Origin: Pseudomonas sp. PDM14
GTDB taxonomy: Bacteria > Pseudomonadota > Gammaproteobacteria > Pseudomonadales > Pseudomonadaceae
Assembly (NCBI RefSeq): GCF_014851905.1
Contig: NZ_JACVAQ010000001.1
Location: 124,001-188,000 of the forward strand
Length of the DNA stretch: 64,000 bases
Reading direction: 5' to 3'
The first letter of the stretch is position 1; every line of letters starts with the position of its first letter. The notes under the pieces are model-generated. The model did no database searches. It worked only from the letters and a program-made list of their open reading frames with translations, and was not told where the DNA came from. The translations under genes and the position numbers were made by a program. Below are positions 1 through 9,715 of this stretch, in pieces.

Positions 1-134
1 TTTCCAACATCTACCGCGCCGGCCTGCCACCGCTGGAAGCCGGCAGCGTAATCGCCGAAAAAGCCCTGCAGATCCTCCGTTACGGCGCCGCCGGCAACCG
101 CCTGGAACACCTGCTGAAACAGCACGCCGCCTGA
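1..134 (+). CDS. C-terminal end of an unidentified protein (partial)
   Basis: An open frame enters from outside the window (first full codon at base 3) and stops with TGA at 132-134, giving about 43 C-terminal residues. The tail is Leu/Ala-rich and ends LLKQHAA. The stop lies 18 bases before the aldehyde dehydrogenase start, so the two genes are probably co-transcribed. The fragment is too short to assign to a family. Codon use matches the surrounding genes. Confidence 0.6.
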   Translation, partial: SNIYRAGLPPLEAGSVIAEKALQILRYGAAGNRLEHLLKQHAA

Positions 135-151
135 GCGGCTAAGGAAACACC

Positions 152-1630
152 ATGCTCGACCGTCCTCACCTGTACATCGATGGCCAGTGGCTCGCACCGC
201 AACAGGCCGGCCACTTCGAGGTCTTCGACCCCAGCGACGCCAGCCTGCTAGCCAGGGTCGCCGCCGCCAGCGCGGCGGATGTCGACCTGGCCGTGAGCGC
301 CGCGCGCCGCGCCTTCGACCACGGGCCCTGGCCACGCCTGTCTGGCGCCAAACGCGGGGCGATCCTGCGTCGTATCGCCGACGGCATTCGCGCCAACCTG
401 GAAGACCTGGCCGTGCTCGAAGTACGCGACAACGGCAAGCCGCTGCCCGAAGCGCAGTGGGACATCGCCGACGCCGCCGGCTGTTTCGACTTCTACGCCG
501 ACCTGGCCGAGCGCCTGGATGGCGAGGAGCGCCCGATAGCCCTGGCCGACGCCCGCTTTCGCGCCAGCGTGGTCCGTGAACCGGTGGGTGTGGCAGCCGC
601 GGTCATCCCCTGGAACTACCCGCTGCTGATGGCCAGTTGGAAGGTCGCCCCGGCCCTGGCCGCCGGCTGCTGCATGGTACTCAAGCCGTCGGAGCTGACC
701 CCGCTGACTGCCCTGGAACTGGCGCGTATCACCGAAGCGGCCGGGCTGCCGGCCGGGGTACTCAACGTGCTGCCCGGCCTCGGTGGCGAAGCCGGCGCGG
801 CGCTGGTCGAACACCCCGGCGTGGACAAGGTGGCCTTCACCGGCAGCGTTCCCACCGGCAGCCGGATCATGCAGGCCGCCGCCCGCGACGTGAAGAACAT
901 CAGCCTGGAGCTGGGCGGCAAGTCGCCCTTCATCGTCTTCGCCGATAGCGATATCGAGGCGGCGGTGGAGTGGATCCTGTTCGGCATCTTCTGGAACCAG
1001 GGCCAGGTCTGCTCGGCCACCTCACGGGTGCTGGTCGAGCGCGCGTTGTACCCGGCGCTGCTGGAGCGGCTGGTCGCGGAAACCCACAAGATCCGCATCG
1101 GCAACGGCCTGGAACCTGGCGTGCTGCTCGGACCGCTGGTCAGCGCCGGCCAGCACGCCAAGGTCAGCGCCGCCATCGCCCAGGGCATCGCTGACGGCGC
1201 CCGCCTGCTCTGCGGTGGCCAGCGGCCGGCTGACCTGCCCGAAGGCTGGTTTCTGCAACCCACGGTGTTCGCCGATGTGCCGCTGGACAGCGACCTGTGG
1301 CGCGAGGAAATCTTCGGCCCGGTGGTGTGCGTCAATCCGTTCGACGACGAAGCCGAGGCCCTGCGCCTGGCCAACGACAGCGCGTTCGGCCTGGCCGCCG
1401 CGGTGATGTCTGCCGACCTCGAACGCTGCGAGCGCGTCGCGCGAAAACTGCAGGCAGGCATCGTCTGGATCAACTGCTCGCAACCGACCTTCAGCGAACT
1501 GCCCTGGGGCGGCGTGAAGCGCAGCGGTATTGGCCGCGAACTCGGCGAATGGGGGTTGGACAATTACCTGGAGACTAAGCAGATCACCCGCTACGAAAGT
1601 GCCGAGCCTTGGGGCTGGTACATCAAGTAG
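152..1630 (+). CDS. NAD(P)-dependent aldehyde dehydrogenase, betaine-aldehyde dehydrogenase-like
   Basis: A 492-residue protein of normal length for the class I/II aldehyde dehydrogenase superfamily, which oxidises an aldehyde to the acid with NAD(P)+. Visible are the cofactor-loop stretch FTGSVPTGS, the general-base Glu in LELGGKSP (about residue 253), the nucleophile Cys in GQVCSATS (about 287) and the EEIFGPVV block. The ATG at 152 follows an AAGGAAA ribosome site. It is closest in style to betaine or aminoaldehyde dehydrogenases, but the substrate cannot be read from sequence. The partial gene just upstream probably belongs to the same operon. A short palindromic repeat follows the stop. 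Confidence 0.9.
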   Translation: MLDRPHLYIDGQWLAPQQAGHFEVFDPSDASLLARVAAASAADVDLAVSAARRAFDHGPWPRLSGAKRGAILRRIADGIRANLEDLAVLEVRDNGKPLPEAQWDIADAAGCFDFYADLAERLDGEERPIALADARFRASVVREPVGVAAAVIPWNYPLLMASWKVAPALAAGCCMVLKPSELTPLTALELARITEAAGLPAGVLNVLPGLGGEAGAALVEHPGVDKVAFTGSVPTGSRIMQAAARDVKNISLELGGKSPFIVFADSDIEAAVEWILFGIFWNQGQVCSATSRVLVERALYPALLERLVAETHKIRIGNGLEPGVLLGPLVSAGQHAKVSAAIAQGIADGARLLCGGQRPADLPEGWFLQPTVFADVPLDSDLWREEIFGPVVCVNPFDDEAEALRLANDSAFGLAAAVMSADLERCERVARKLQAGIVWINCSQPTFSELPWGGVKRSGIGRELGEWGLDNYLETKQITRYESAEPWGWYIK

Positions 1631-1669
1631 CGACGGCTCGCGCGCTTGTGCTTGCACCGGCAAAACGGT

Positions 1670-1700
1670 GGATGGGTGGCGCGTCGTCCACCCTACACCT
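1670..1700. repeat. Palindromic intergenic repeat (GGGTGG...CCACCC type)
   Basis: A short inverted repeat of the GGTGGATG / CATCCACC family lies between the convergent aldehyde dehydrogenase and amidotransferase genes. It resembles the elements at 18423-18504 and 33674-33758 and may act as a weak bidirectional transcription end. No T-run is visible. Confidence 0.5.
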
Positions 1701-1736
1701 GCACGTCTTATCCGCGGGTAACCGTGGGTGGCGAGA

Positions 1737-2429
1737 TCATTTCGCCAACAGGTAAGTCAGCACATCGCTCATCAGCCCCTGCGCCACCCGGTAGCGTTCG
1801 GCCGGCACCGCGGCCAGCTCGGCAGCGCTCTGCACCCAGCGCCCCGGTTGCAGGTCGGCGCCGAATTCGGCGAGCAGATCGCTGACGATCGCGGGGGTCA
1901 TCTCCGGGTGGCACTGCAGACCGATCACCCGCCGGCCGATCTGGAACGCCTGGTTGCGGCACGCCTCGCTGGAGGCCAGCAGGGTCGCGTCCGCCGGCAG
2001 GGCGAAAGTCTCGCCATGCCAGTGCAACAGCTCGATACGCGGTGGAAAGGTGAAGCACTCCTCTCCCACCCTGTCCGCTCGCCACACCGGGAACCAGCCG
2101 ACTTCCACCTCGGCATTGGGCTGCACCTGCGCGCCCAGCGCACTGGCGATCAGCTGCGCGCCGAGGCACACGCCTAGCACCGCCACCTCGTTGGCGATGG
2201 CCTCACGCAGGAAGGCCTTTTCCGTCACCAGCCAGGGCAGCGCCGACTCGTCGTTGACGCTCATCGGCCCGCCCATGGCGATGATCAGGTCGATGCCGAC
2301 AAGCTCGGGGAGCTGCGCATCGGCTTCGTAGAAACGGCTGTAGGACAGCTGCGCGCCCCGCTGGCGGAACCACTCGGCCATGCTGCCGATGTCTTCGAAC
2401 GGAACGTGCTGCAGAACGTGTATACGCAT
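1737..2429 (-). CDS. Class I glutamine amidotransferase-like protein
   Basis: A 230-residue stand-alone GATase1-fold protein (GMP synthase-like amidotransferase family). The triad is intact: Cys88 in GVCLGAQ, and His174 and Glu176 in QCHPEMTP. There is no synthetase domain, so it is either a free gamma-glutamyl hydrolase/transferase or pairs with a partner made elsewhere. It starts 9 bases after the SMR exporter stop and shares the strand of the HODM operon. One speculative role, given the gamma-glutamylmethylamide chemistry nearby, is hydrolysis of a gamma-glutamylated amine. The family call is firm; the substrate is not. Confidence 0.85.
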   Translation of the reverse strand: MRIHVLQHVPFEDIGSMAEWFRQRGAQLSYSRFYEADAQLPELVGIDLIIAMGGPMSVNDESALPWLVTEKAFLREAIANEVAVLGVCLGAQLIASALGAQVQPNAEVEVGWFPVWRADRVGEECFTFPPRIELLHWHGETFALPADATLLASSEACRNQAFQIGRRVIGLQCHPEMTPAIVSDLLAEFGADLQPGRWVQSAAELAAVPAERYRVAQGLMSDVLTYLLAK

Positions 2430-2438
2430 TGATTTACC

Positions 2439-2783
2439 TCAGGCAGCGCTCGGCGCCGGTTCGACCAGTTTGAGACCGACAATGCCGGCCACGATCATGA
2501 CCAGGCACAAGCTGCGCAACAGACCCAGACTCTCACCCAGTACCAGTACGCCATAGAGCACGATGCCGAGCGTGCCGATACCGACCCACACGGCGTACGC
2601 CAGCCCCATTGGCAACACCCGTACCGAGAGGCTCAGCAGGTAGATGCTGAGGAGCAGGAAGAAGCTGCAATACAGGCTCGGCCACAGCCGGGTAAAGCCT
2701 TCGGTGCGCGGGATGATCGTCGCGTACAGCACCTCGCAAAGGCCCGCCAGCAGCAGGTAGCCCCATCCATTCAGCCAGGTCAT
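2439..2783 (-). CDS. Small multidrug resistance (SMR) exporter, Gdx/SugE-like
   Basis: A 114-residue inner-membrane protein with four predicted transmembrane helices, the normal SMR length. The essential proton/substrate Glu is E17 in GLCEV. The segments GFTRLWPS and GLAYAVWVGIG look more like the guanidinium/small-cation Gdx (SugE) branch than EmrE. I chose ATG 2783 over an upstream in-frame start because AAAGGAG lies eight bases before it (2791-2798). It is the first gene after the HODM delta subunit (110-base gap) and is followed within 9 bases by the amidotransferase. It may export a small alkylated cation linked to amine use. Confidence 0.88.
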   Translation of the reverse strand: MTWLNGWGYLLLAGLCEVLYATIIPRTEGFTRLWPSLYCSFFLLLSIYLLSLSVRVLPMGLAYAVWVGIGTLGIVLYGVLVLGESLGLLRSLCLVMIVAGIVGLKLVEPAPSAA

Positions 2784-2893
2784 GGTGTCGCTCCTTTCAT
2801 GGCGTGACTGCGGCAAGTCGGGCCACATCCCTGTCGCCCTGTTCCCTTGCCCCAGGAACTCGTTGGTATTGCGTTGAAGTGATTGCTAGCGGG

Positions 2894-4024
2894 TCACCCC
2901 TTGGCCGTACGCTTCTTCTTCTCCGGATCATCGAACGGCAGGGTGTGGGCGATGGCGTTCACCGCCAGGCTGCCCTTCACTTCCAGCTTCACGCCCTGCT
3001 CGGCATAGGGCACATCGAGACGGGCGATAGCCATGGATTTACCAGTCAGGCGCGAGTACACCGCACAGGTGATCACCCCAACCTGCTTGCCATCCGCCCA
3101 CAGGGTGTCGCCGCCTTCGGCAGCCTGGCTGCCCTCGAGCAGCACGCCGAATATCTTGAAGCGCTCCTTGCCCTTGAGCCGACGGTGCTCGGTGGCGCCA
3201 CGGAAGTCGCTCTTGGTCGGCGACACGGTGAAGTCCAGGCCCAGTTCCCAGAGGGTGTCGCCGGCCGGCTGGTCGGCGAAGGGGTATATTTCCGAATTGT
3301 CGTAGGGGAAGAACAGCAGGTAGCTCTCCACCCGCAGCCAGTCCAGCGCGGTGAAGGCACAGGGGATGATGCCCATGGCCTTGCCCTTCTCCAGGATGGT
3401 GTCCCAGATGAACGGCGCGTCGGCCGCCTTGCAGAAGATCTCGTAGCCACGTTCGCCGGTGTAGCCGGTGCGCGAGAGCATCACCGGGCGGTCGAACAGT
3501 TTGGTCTGCATGTGGTGGAAGTACGGCAGGTCGCGAATCCCCGGCACATGTTCGGCGAGGAAATCCACCGCCAGCGGTCCCTGCAGCGACAGGTCGTGCA
3601 TGTCGTCATCGAACAGCACCGCCACCTGGCGGCCCTGGGCCGAGCGCACCAGCGACTCGTAGCCGGTGCCGGAGCCGTGCACCACCATGAAGGCGTTGGG
3701 CCCGGTCCGGTAGATCACGCAGTCGTCGATGAACTTGCCGCCCTCGTTGAGGATGGTGGCGTACACGCTCTTGCCCGGGTAGACCTTAGACATGTCGCGG
3801 CTGGTGGCGTAGTCCAGCAGGCTTTCGGCGTGCGGGCCGACGTAGTGGACCTTTTTCAGCCCGGACACGTCCATCAGCCCGGCACGGGTGCGGATCGCCT
3901 CGTGCTCGTCGGCCAGGTCGCTGGCGTAGGTCCATGCGGTGCCCATGCCGCTCCAGTCTTCGAGCTTGGAACCCAATGCGCGATGACGATCGGCAAGGGC
4001 GGAAATGCGCCAGGAATTGGCCAT
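2894..4024 (-). CDS. HODM delta subunit: GcvT-like tetrahydrofolate-binding protein of dimethylamine demethylase
   Basis: A 376-residue protein with the aminomethyltransferase (GcvT/DmgDH C-terminal) fold; the segment GLMDVSGLKKVHYVGP is typical of these THF-binding proteins. In the P. mendocina heme-dependent oxidative N-demethylase, the delta subunit captures the formaldehyde released by demethylation as methylene-THF. Here it is the last of four same-strand genes matching that complex (gamma, beta, alpha, delta). ATG 4024 has AGGAG upstream. On sequence alone it could be called glycine-cleavage T protein, but gcvP/gcvH are absent and the alpha-subunit neighbour decides the call. The C-terminus is Lys-rich (PEKKKRTAKG). 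Confidence 0.85.
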   Translation of the reverse strand: MANSWRISALADRHRALGSKLEDWSGMGTAWTYASDLADEHEAIRTRAGLMDVSGLKKVHYVGPHAESLLDYATSRDMSKVYPGKSVYATILNEGGKFIDDCVIYRTGPNAFMVVHGSGTGYESLVRSAQGRQVAVLFDDDMHDLSLQGPLAVDFLAEHVPGIRDLPYFHHMQTKLFDRPVMLSRTGYTGERGYEIFCKAADAPFIWDTILEKGKAMGIIPCAFTALDWLRVESYLLFFPYDNSEIYPFADQPAGDTLWELGLDFTVSPTKSDFRGATEHRRLKGKERFKIFGVLLEGSQAAEGGDTLWADGKQVGVITCAVYSRLTGKSMAIARLDVPYAEQGVKLEVKGSLAVNAIAHTLPFDDPEKKKRTAKG

Positions 4025-4095
4025 GGTGATTCTCCTGTCTCGTTTTTCTATAAAGCCGTTCTATGAAGCCTGCACACAGGCGATGGAAAGCGGGT

Positions 4096-5124
4096 TCAGG
4101 CGGCGCACGCCTGGGGGTCGAACTGGCGCAGCCAGTCCACGGCGGTCTGCCGGTAACGGGTCAGGCCCTTGTAGTCGGCGATGGCGTCCGGCAGGTCGCG
4201 CAGCACGCGGTGCAGGCGACAGGCCCAGGCCGGATTGGTGGCCAGCTCTTCCAGGCTGATCAGGTAGGTGCGGATGCCGAACAGCAGCGCGTTGCTGCGC
4301 GGCAGGCGTGGCATGAACTGCAGCTCGACCCGCAGGTGCACCAGCTTGGCGACGTTTTCCGGGGTGATCGTGCCGCGCTCATGGCCCCACTCATGGAAGG
4401 TCTCGGACGAGGTGTCCAGGCGCGGGTTGATGGTCATGGTCCAGTTCAGGCGGCGCACCGGATGGCCGACCTGGATGTTCAGCAGGTACTTCAGCGCCCG
4501 CTCGAACACGCCGAGCTGATGGGCCACGCCCGGCACGGGCGAGTGCCACTGCTGGAAGCTCATGCCGGCGTCGAACTTGATCGACCAGTCCGCCGGGCAG
4601 GTGACCATGCCGGCATCCATGAACAGGTCGCCATCGCGCTGATCGAGCACGGCGAAATCGCCCTGGGCCTGGCGGGTGATGTATTCCAGCGGCTCGCACG
4701 GCAGCGTCGTGGCGTCACCGAAGGTGAAGCGCTGCTCGATGCCCAGCGGCCGGTTGGTCCACAGCCACTGGTCACCGTCGCGCTGCAGGGCGAAGTGCTC
4801 CGGGTAGTCGCTGGACAGGTGCTCCATGAGCATCTCCAGGGTGTCCCAGGAGGCCTGCGCCATGTGCGGCATGACCAGGCAGCGCTCCGGGTCCTTCTCC
4901 AGCACGCGGGCACGTTCGGCCATCTCGGAGAGGTAGTGCTCGTCGATGTCGAACCAGTGCTGGTAGATCGAGCCCGGCTCGCGCGGCGTGGCCGGCTCGA
5001 TGTTCACCGAGTACATGTAGTTGTCCTCGGGGAACGGGAAGGGAAAACGCGCAATGGCCTGCGGGCTGTTGCTGAAGGTGAAGTCGTCCCGATAGGTTTC
5101 CAGGGGTTTCATCACTACGGACAT
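4096..5124 (-). CDS. HODM alpha subunit: heme-binding PAS oxygenase (DUF3445), dimethylamine demethylase
   Basis: A 342-residue DUF3445 protein, the catalytic heme subunit of heme-dependent oxidative N-demethylase / dimethylamine monooxygenase. In the characterised enzyme a PAS-like fold carries heme and oxidatively removes a methyl group from dimethylamine. Recognisable stretches are FPFPEDNYMYSVN near the N-terminus and RLNWTMTINPRLDTSSETFHEWGHER near residue 245. ATG 5124 is preceded by GGAG; an in-frame ATG at 5112 is possible, while a longer frame starting at 5178 runs through repeat DNA and is rejected. It is separated from beta by a palindromic repeat. The assignment is strong because all four subunits are adjacent. 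Confidence 0.9.
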   Translation of the reverse strand: MSVVMKPLETYRDDFTFSNSPQAIARFPFPFPEDNYMYSVNIEPATPREPGSIYQHWFDIDEHYLSEMAERARVLEKDPERCLVMPHMAQASWDTLEMLMEHLSSDYPEHFALQRDGDQWLWTNRPLGIEQRFTFGDATTLPCEPLEYITRQAQGDFAVLDQRDGDLFMDAGMVTCPADWSIKFDAGMSFQQWHSPVPGVAHQLGVFERALKYLLNIQVGHPVRRLNWTMTINPRLDTSSETFHEWGHERGTITPENVAKLVHLRVELQFMPRLPRSNALLFGIRTYLISLEELATNPAWACRLHRVLRDLPDAIADYKGLTRYRQTAVDWLRQFDPQACAA

Positions 5125-5148
5125 AAAACGCTCCAGTCTGGCGAGGTA

Positions 5149-5205
5149 CGTAGGGTGCGCCGTGCGCACCGCTCCCAATCGTGGTGGTGCGCCAGGCGCA
5201 CCCTA
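5149..5205. repeat. Palindromic repeat inside the HODM operon
   Basis: Two facing copies of the GTAGGGTGCGCC / GGCGCACCCTA motif form a long inverted repeat between the beta stop and the alpha start. The right arm ends in CCCTAG, and the beta stop codon (5203-5205) lies inside it. The transcript can fold into a large hairpin here, which could change the alpha:beta ratio. The same family recurs at 7044-7146, 11113-11162, 18329-18393, 57325-57347, 58184-58208 and 61621-61685. Confidence 0.8.
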
Positions 5206-6147
5206 GAGGTCGAGCAACAGTGGGCTGGCGCAGCCACCACGGGACACGCAGGGCATCAGCGAATCGCTGCGCTGTGTCTCGTCGAGGTAGTGGTCGCGGT
5301 GTTCCACCTCGCCGCCCACGTAGCGCGTGGCGCATTGCCCGCAGACGCCGCCGCGGCACAGGTTGGGGATTTCCACCCCGGCGGCCTCCAGCGCCTCCAG
5401 CAGGCTGTGATCGGCCGGCACCTCGATGCGCCGGCCACTGCCAACCAGTTCGACGGCGAACGGCAGGCCCGGCTCGGGCGCGGCGAAGGCTTCCCAGTGC
5501 ACTCGGCTATCGGCCCAGCCAAGCGCCTGGGCCTGCTCACGCAGGGCATCGAGCAGGCGCTGCGGCCCGCAGGCATAGAGGTGCGCGCCCAGCGGTTGCG
5601 CGGCCAACAGCGCGGCGCAATCCAGGCGCTCGCCGGCGCTGGAATCGTAGGTATGCAGGCGCTCGCCCAGGCGCGCGGCGAGGTCGTCGGCGTAGGCATC
5701 GGTGAGGCGGCCGCGGAAGGCATAGTGCAGCTCGAAAGAGGCGCCGCGGGCCTGCAGCTCGGCGATGTAGGCCATGAACGGGGTGATACCGATGCCACCT
5801 GCCACCAGCACGTGATGGCGGGCCTGGGAGTTCAGCGGAAACAGGTTGTGCGGCACCGACAGCTGCAGGCGATCACCGACCGCGACCTGCTCGTGCAGGT
5901 AGCGCGAGCCACCGCGCGAGTCGTCCTGCAGGCGCACGGCGATGCGATAACGGCGCGGATCGGCCGGGTCGCCGAGCAGCGAGTAGGCGTTACGCAGGGT
6001 GCGGCCTTCCAGCGGCATCGCCACCTGCACGTGGCTTCCGGAAGAGAACGCCGGCAGGCTGCCCTCCTCGGCCTCGAAGGTGAATTCCCGCACCACCGGG
6101 GTCAGCTGGCGCACGGCCGTGACCTTGACGTTCATCAGCGCGCTCAC
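5203..6147 (-). CDS. HODM beta subunit: FMN/2Fe-2S NAD(P)H reductase
   Basis: A 314-residue reductase of the phthalate dioxygenase reductase type. In order: an FMN/FAD-binding barrel with RNAYSL (about residue 53), a nucleotide-binding domain with GGIGITPFMAY (about 118), and a C-terminal plant-type ferredoxin domain whose ligands sit in CRGGVCGQC plus a later Cys in MPCVS. It would pass electrons from NAD(P)H through FMN and 2Fe-2S to the heme alpha subunit. Its ATG overlaps the gamma stop by four bases, implying translational coupling. Generic oxygenase reductases look alike, so the HODM assignment rests on context. Confidence 0.9.
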   Translation of the reverse strand: MSALMNVKVTAVRQLTPVVREFTFEAEEGSLPAFSSGSHVQVAMPLEGRTLRNAYSLLGDPADPRRYRIAVRLQDDSRGGSRYLHEQVAVGDRLQLSVPHNLFPLNSQARHHVLVAGGIGITPFMAYIAELQARGASFELHYAFRGRLTDAYADDLAARLGERLHTYDSSAGERLDCAALLAAQPLGAHLYACGPQRLLDALREQAQALGWADSRVHWEAFAAPEPGLPFAVELVGSGRRIEVPADHSLLEALEAAGVEIPNLCRGGVCGQCATRYVGGEVEHRDHYLDETQRSDSLMPCVSRGGCASPLLLDL

Positions 6148-6701
6148 GGCCGGGCCTCCACACTGCGACCATCCGCGTACGGCTGGTCGGGATCAATGCA
6201 CACACCCATGTAGGCGCCCAGACGGCGGGAGAAATGTTCGCGCACCAGCAGCCGCACGCCGCAGTGGCTGCAGCAGGTTTCGCCCACTTCGCCGATGTCC
6301 TGAAAGGTCGAGCAGTGCACGCAGAACAGGCGCTTGCGCTCGCCGCGCTTGAACAGTTCGATCTCGTCGCCGAGCAGGCCGGCGTGCCGGGCCAGGCGGT
6401 AGACATGCCAGAGGAAGGTCTCGTCGCCGACCACATACAGGCGCGTGCCGACCTGGGCGTCTTCCAGCAGCAGCTGCAGGCGCAGGTAAAGCCCGAGCGG
6501 ATCGGCGAAGCACTCCTGCTCGATCGCTGTCGGCAGCTCGCCACTGAGGCAGAGCAGCAGGGTTGGCGTCGCGGGTTCCAGCAGCGTGGCGGCGTGGGCG
6601 GCGTCCTGCGCCACCACCACCCGATGACGCGCCGGATGCGTCGAAGCCTGGCTGGCATACCTGGGTTTGCTGAACATTACATCGCCGGTGGATGCAGTCA
6701 T
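6144..6701 (-). CDS. HODM gamma subunit-like small protein with Cys pairs
   Basis: A 185-residue soluble protein and first gene of the four-gene demethylase operon. Two Cys pairs, FCVHC and CCSHC (about residues 133-151), suggest a zinc ribbon or rubredoxin-like knuckle in the second half, followed by VREHFSRRLGAYMG. Position and size match the gamma subunit of the characterised P. mendocina complex. Its own role is unclear; electron transfer or assembly is likely. A strong GGGAGGG ribosome site precedes ATG 6701. A sigma-54-like promoter and a TTCC-N5-GGAA palindrome lie 65-113 bases upstream. Confidence 0.8.
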   Translation of the reverse strand: MTASTGDVMFSKPRYASQASTHPARHRVVVAQDAAHAATLLEPATPTLLLCLSGELPTAIEQECFADPLGLYLRLQLLLEDAQVGTRLYVVGDETFLWHVYRLARHAGLLGDEIELFKRGERKRLFCVHCSTFQDIGEVGETCCSHCGVRLLVREHFSRRLGAYMGVCIDPDQPYADGRSVEARP

Positions 6702-6765
6702 CTGAAGCCCTCCCTGACGCGCCGGAAAGCGCCTGTGAGTGGTTGTGCAAAGTGACGCCTAAAAA

Positions 6766-6778
6766 TTCCCACAGGGAA
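6766..6778. promoter_or_regulatory. Candidate operator TTCC-N5-GGAA before HODM
   Basis: TTCCCACAGGGAA is a near-perfect palindrome flanked by A-run and T-run arms, with symmetry extending over about 6761-6784. It sits just downstream of the start site expected from the sigma-54-like element at 6799-6814, a placement suited to a repressor. The same TTCC-N5-GGAA pattern occurs before amt, gmaS and (near-match) purU. Confidence 0.55.
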
Positions 6779-6798
6779 CTTTTTGTTCTTTTTAAGAA

Positions 6799-6814
6799 AG
6801 CACGGAACATGCCA
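6799..6814 (-). promoter_or_regulatory. Sigma-54-like -24/-12 promoter for the HODM operon
   Basis: On the minus strand the element reads TGGCAT-N5-GTGCT, with the required GG and GC dinucleotides at consensus spacing. It lies about 100 bases before the gamma-subunit ATG at 6701. The -12 T is replaced by G, so it is weaker than the gmaS and amt elements. Confidence 0.5.
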
Positions 6815-7043
6815 CTTTCGGCCGCCGCCGGGATTTCCGCGTGCTGGTTGGGCGTGGCGTAAACCGCGGGCTGGCGGGGTGTTTTGCGGCTGCACTACGG
6901 GTGGTCAAATCGGTGCTGCGCGCGCCGATTCGGCGCAAGGCGGGTCAATCGTGAAGAGGCCTGTTGGCCGGTGAATGGCTAGGCCGAACGGGTTGCGATT
7001 AGCGTTATGGAGGCGCCGGGCACGGCCACACTGGTGCTGCCGT

Positions 7044-7146
7044 CGTAGGGTGCGCCGTGCGCACCAGGTGCCCCCCATCGGTACGCGGCGCACCGGTTCA
7101 CGACTCATTGGTGCGCGGTCCATCGGTGCGCGCGGCGCACCCTACG
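7044..7146. repeat. Long palindromic intergenic repeat pair
   Basis: The outer arms are CGTAGGGTGCGCCGTGCGCACC and its mirror, ending CGCACCCTACG, with an inner set of GGTGCGC/GCGCACC half-sites. It lies in the gap between the HODM promoter and the glnK terminator. No coding sequence is seen in 6702-7236. Confidence 0.75.
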
Positions 7147-7190
7147 CAAGCACCGCGCAATAACGGGTTTCGCAGACACGGATCGCCATG

Positions 7191-7215
7191 AAAAACGCCG
7201 GCACGGGGCCGGCGT
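7191..7215 (-). terminator. Rho-independent terminator of amt-glnK
   Basis: A GC-rich hairpin (ACGCCGGC / GCCGGCGT, 7195-7215) is followed on the minus strand by a T-run (complement of A's at 7191-7195), 22 bases after the glnK stop. Confidence 0.85.
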
Positions 7216-7236
7216 CGTTCATCTGCGGTGTTCGGC

Positions 7237-8909
<1,673 letters not shown>

Positions 8910-9051
8910 TGCCTACTACCCCCAATACGTTCGATTACCGACGGGATTGATCCAGCCTCGCTGTCGGATGCGAGGACGGACGTTTGCGAAAGCGTGTGTG
9001 GCGAGAGTGCCGAGCCGGCCTGGAATTCACCGGCAAAACACCACGTTTAAA

Positions 9052-9064
9052 TTCCTTAAAGGAA
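9052..9064. promoter_or_regulatory. Candidate operator TTCC-N5-GGAA before amtB
   Basis: TTCCTTAAAGGAA lies within a wider AT-rich palindrome (9049-9068). It sits about 10-25 bases downstream of the start expected from the sigma-54 element at 9087-9101, the same geometry as at HODM. Confidence 0.55.
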
Positions 9065-9086
9065 ATTTAATTTCCTATTTCTCATA

Positions 9087-9101
9087 GCAAAGCGCTTGCC
9101 A
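9087..9101 (-). promoter_or_regulatory. Sigma-54 promoter for amtB-glnK
   Basis: On the minus strand the sequence reads TGGCAA-GCGCT-TTGC, an almost consensus -24/-12 element with exact spacing, about 180 bases before the amtB ATG. NtrC-dependent expression of amt genes is well established. Confidence 0.75.
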
Positions 9102-9207
9102 GAATTGCTGTGATGCCGGCGATTCATTGCAGGTTATTGATTGGTATAGGCTTTATTTGAAGGGACTGAATTCGAGCGGACTGAAGGAAAACGGCAGCAG
9201 GCAGCCA

Positions 9208-9224
9208 TGCGTTTTCCTGGTGCG
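9208..9224 (-). promoter_or_regulatory. Weak NtrC-like enhancer site upstream of amtB
   Basis: TGCGTT-N5-GGTGCG matches one half of the NtrC consensus (TGCACC-N5-GGTGCA) well and the other poorly. It lies about 110 bases upstream of the -24 element, a usual enhancer distance. Confidence 0.3.
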
Positions 9225-9353
9225 ATTTTTATATTCCACACTGGTAAAACGCGAATGACTGGAAGCGGGAATGGAGCAGCGTTGTTGGAGGCAGTGCGGC
9301 CCGACCATCGCAGTCAGAACCTGCAACTGCGCGTGCTCTACTGTTGATCGTGT

Positions 9354-9707
9354 TGATCGTTCCCACGCTCCGCGTGGGAACGCCGTTACAGACGCTCTGC
9401 GTCTGCGGGACGCGGAGCGTCCCGGGTCAGGTACCCACGCTGGAGCGTGGGCACCATCGGACTTTTGTACGGACACTGATCGTTCCCACGCTCCGCGTGG
9501 GAATGCAGCTGCAGACGTTCTGCGTCTGCGGGGCGGAGCGTCCCGGGCCAGGTACCCACGCTGGAGCGTGGGCACCATCGGACTTTTGTATGGACACTGA
9601 TCGTTCCCACGCTCCGCGTGGGAGTGCCGCTACAGACGCTCTGCGTCTGCGGGACGCGAAGCGTCCCCGGATCGGGTTACCACGCGGAGCGTGGGAACCA
9701 TCAGGGC
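9354..9707. repeat. Three-copy ~121-bp tandem repeat built of palindromes
   Basis: Units begin at 9354, 9477 and 9598 (periods 123 and 121), with the third unit diverging after about 9680. Each unit contains GTTCCCACGCTCCGCGTGGGA, an inner CTCTGCGTCTGCGGGACG hairpin, and CCCACGCTGGAGCGTGGG. Adjacent copies are nearly identical. It is an expanded Pseudomonas-type palindromic intergenic repeat, not CRISPR: there is no repeat/unique-spacer alternation and the whole unit is conserved. Confidence 0.85.
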
Positions 9708-9715
9708 GCTCTTGC

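Noticed and set aside
2894..4024. Glycine cleavage T protein
   Set aside because: GcvT fold is clear, but no gcvP or gcvH is present and the gene follows HODM alpha directly, matching the delta subunit of the demethylase.
4063..6213. Very long plus-strand open frame (716 codons) opposite the HODM genes
   Set aside because: It is the antisense shadow of GC-rich coding DNA: composition is His/Gln/Arg/Val-rich without motifs, and it runs across three real genes.
6746..6761. A second sigma-54 candidate before HODM, nearer the gene
   Set aside because: The GG-to-GC spacing is one base short of the requirement; the element at 6799-6814 has correct spacing.
9354..9707. CRISPR array
   Set aside because: The whole 121-bp unit repeats, with no short repeat/unique spacer alternation and no cas genes.
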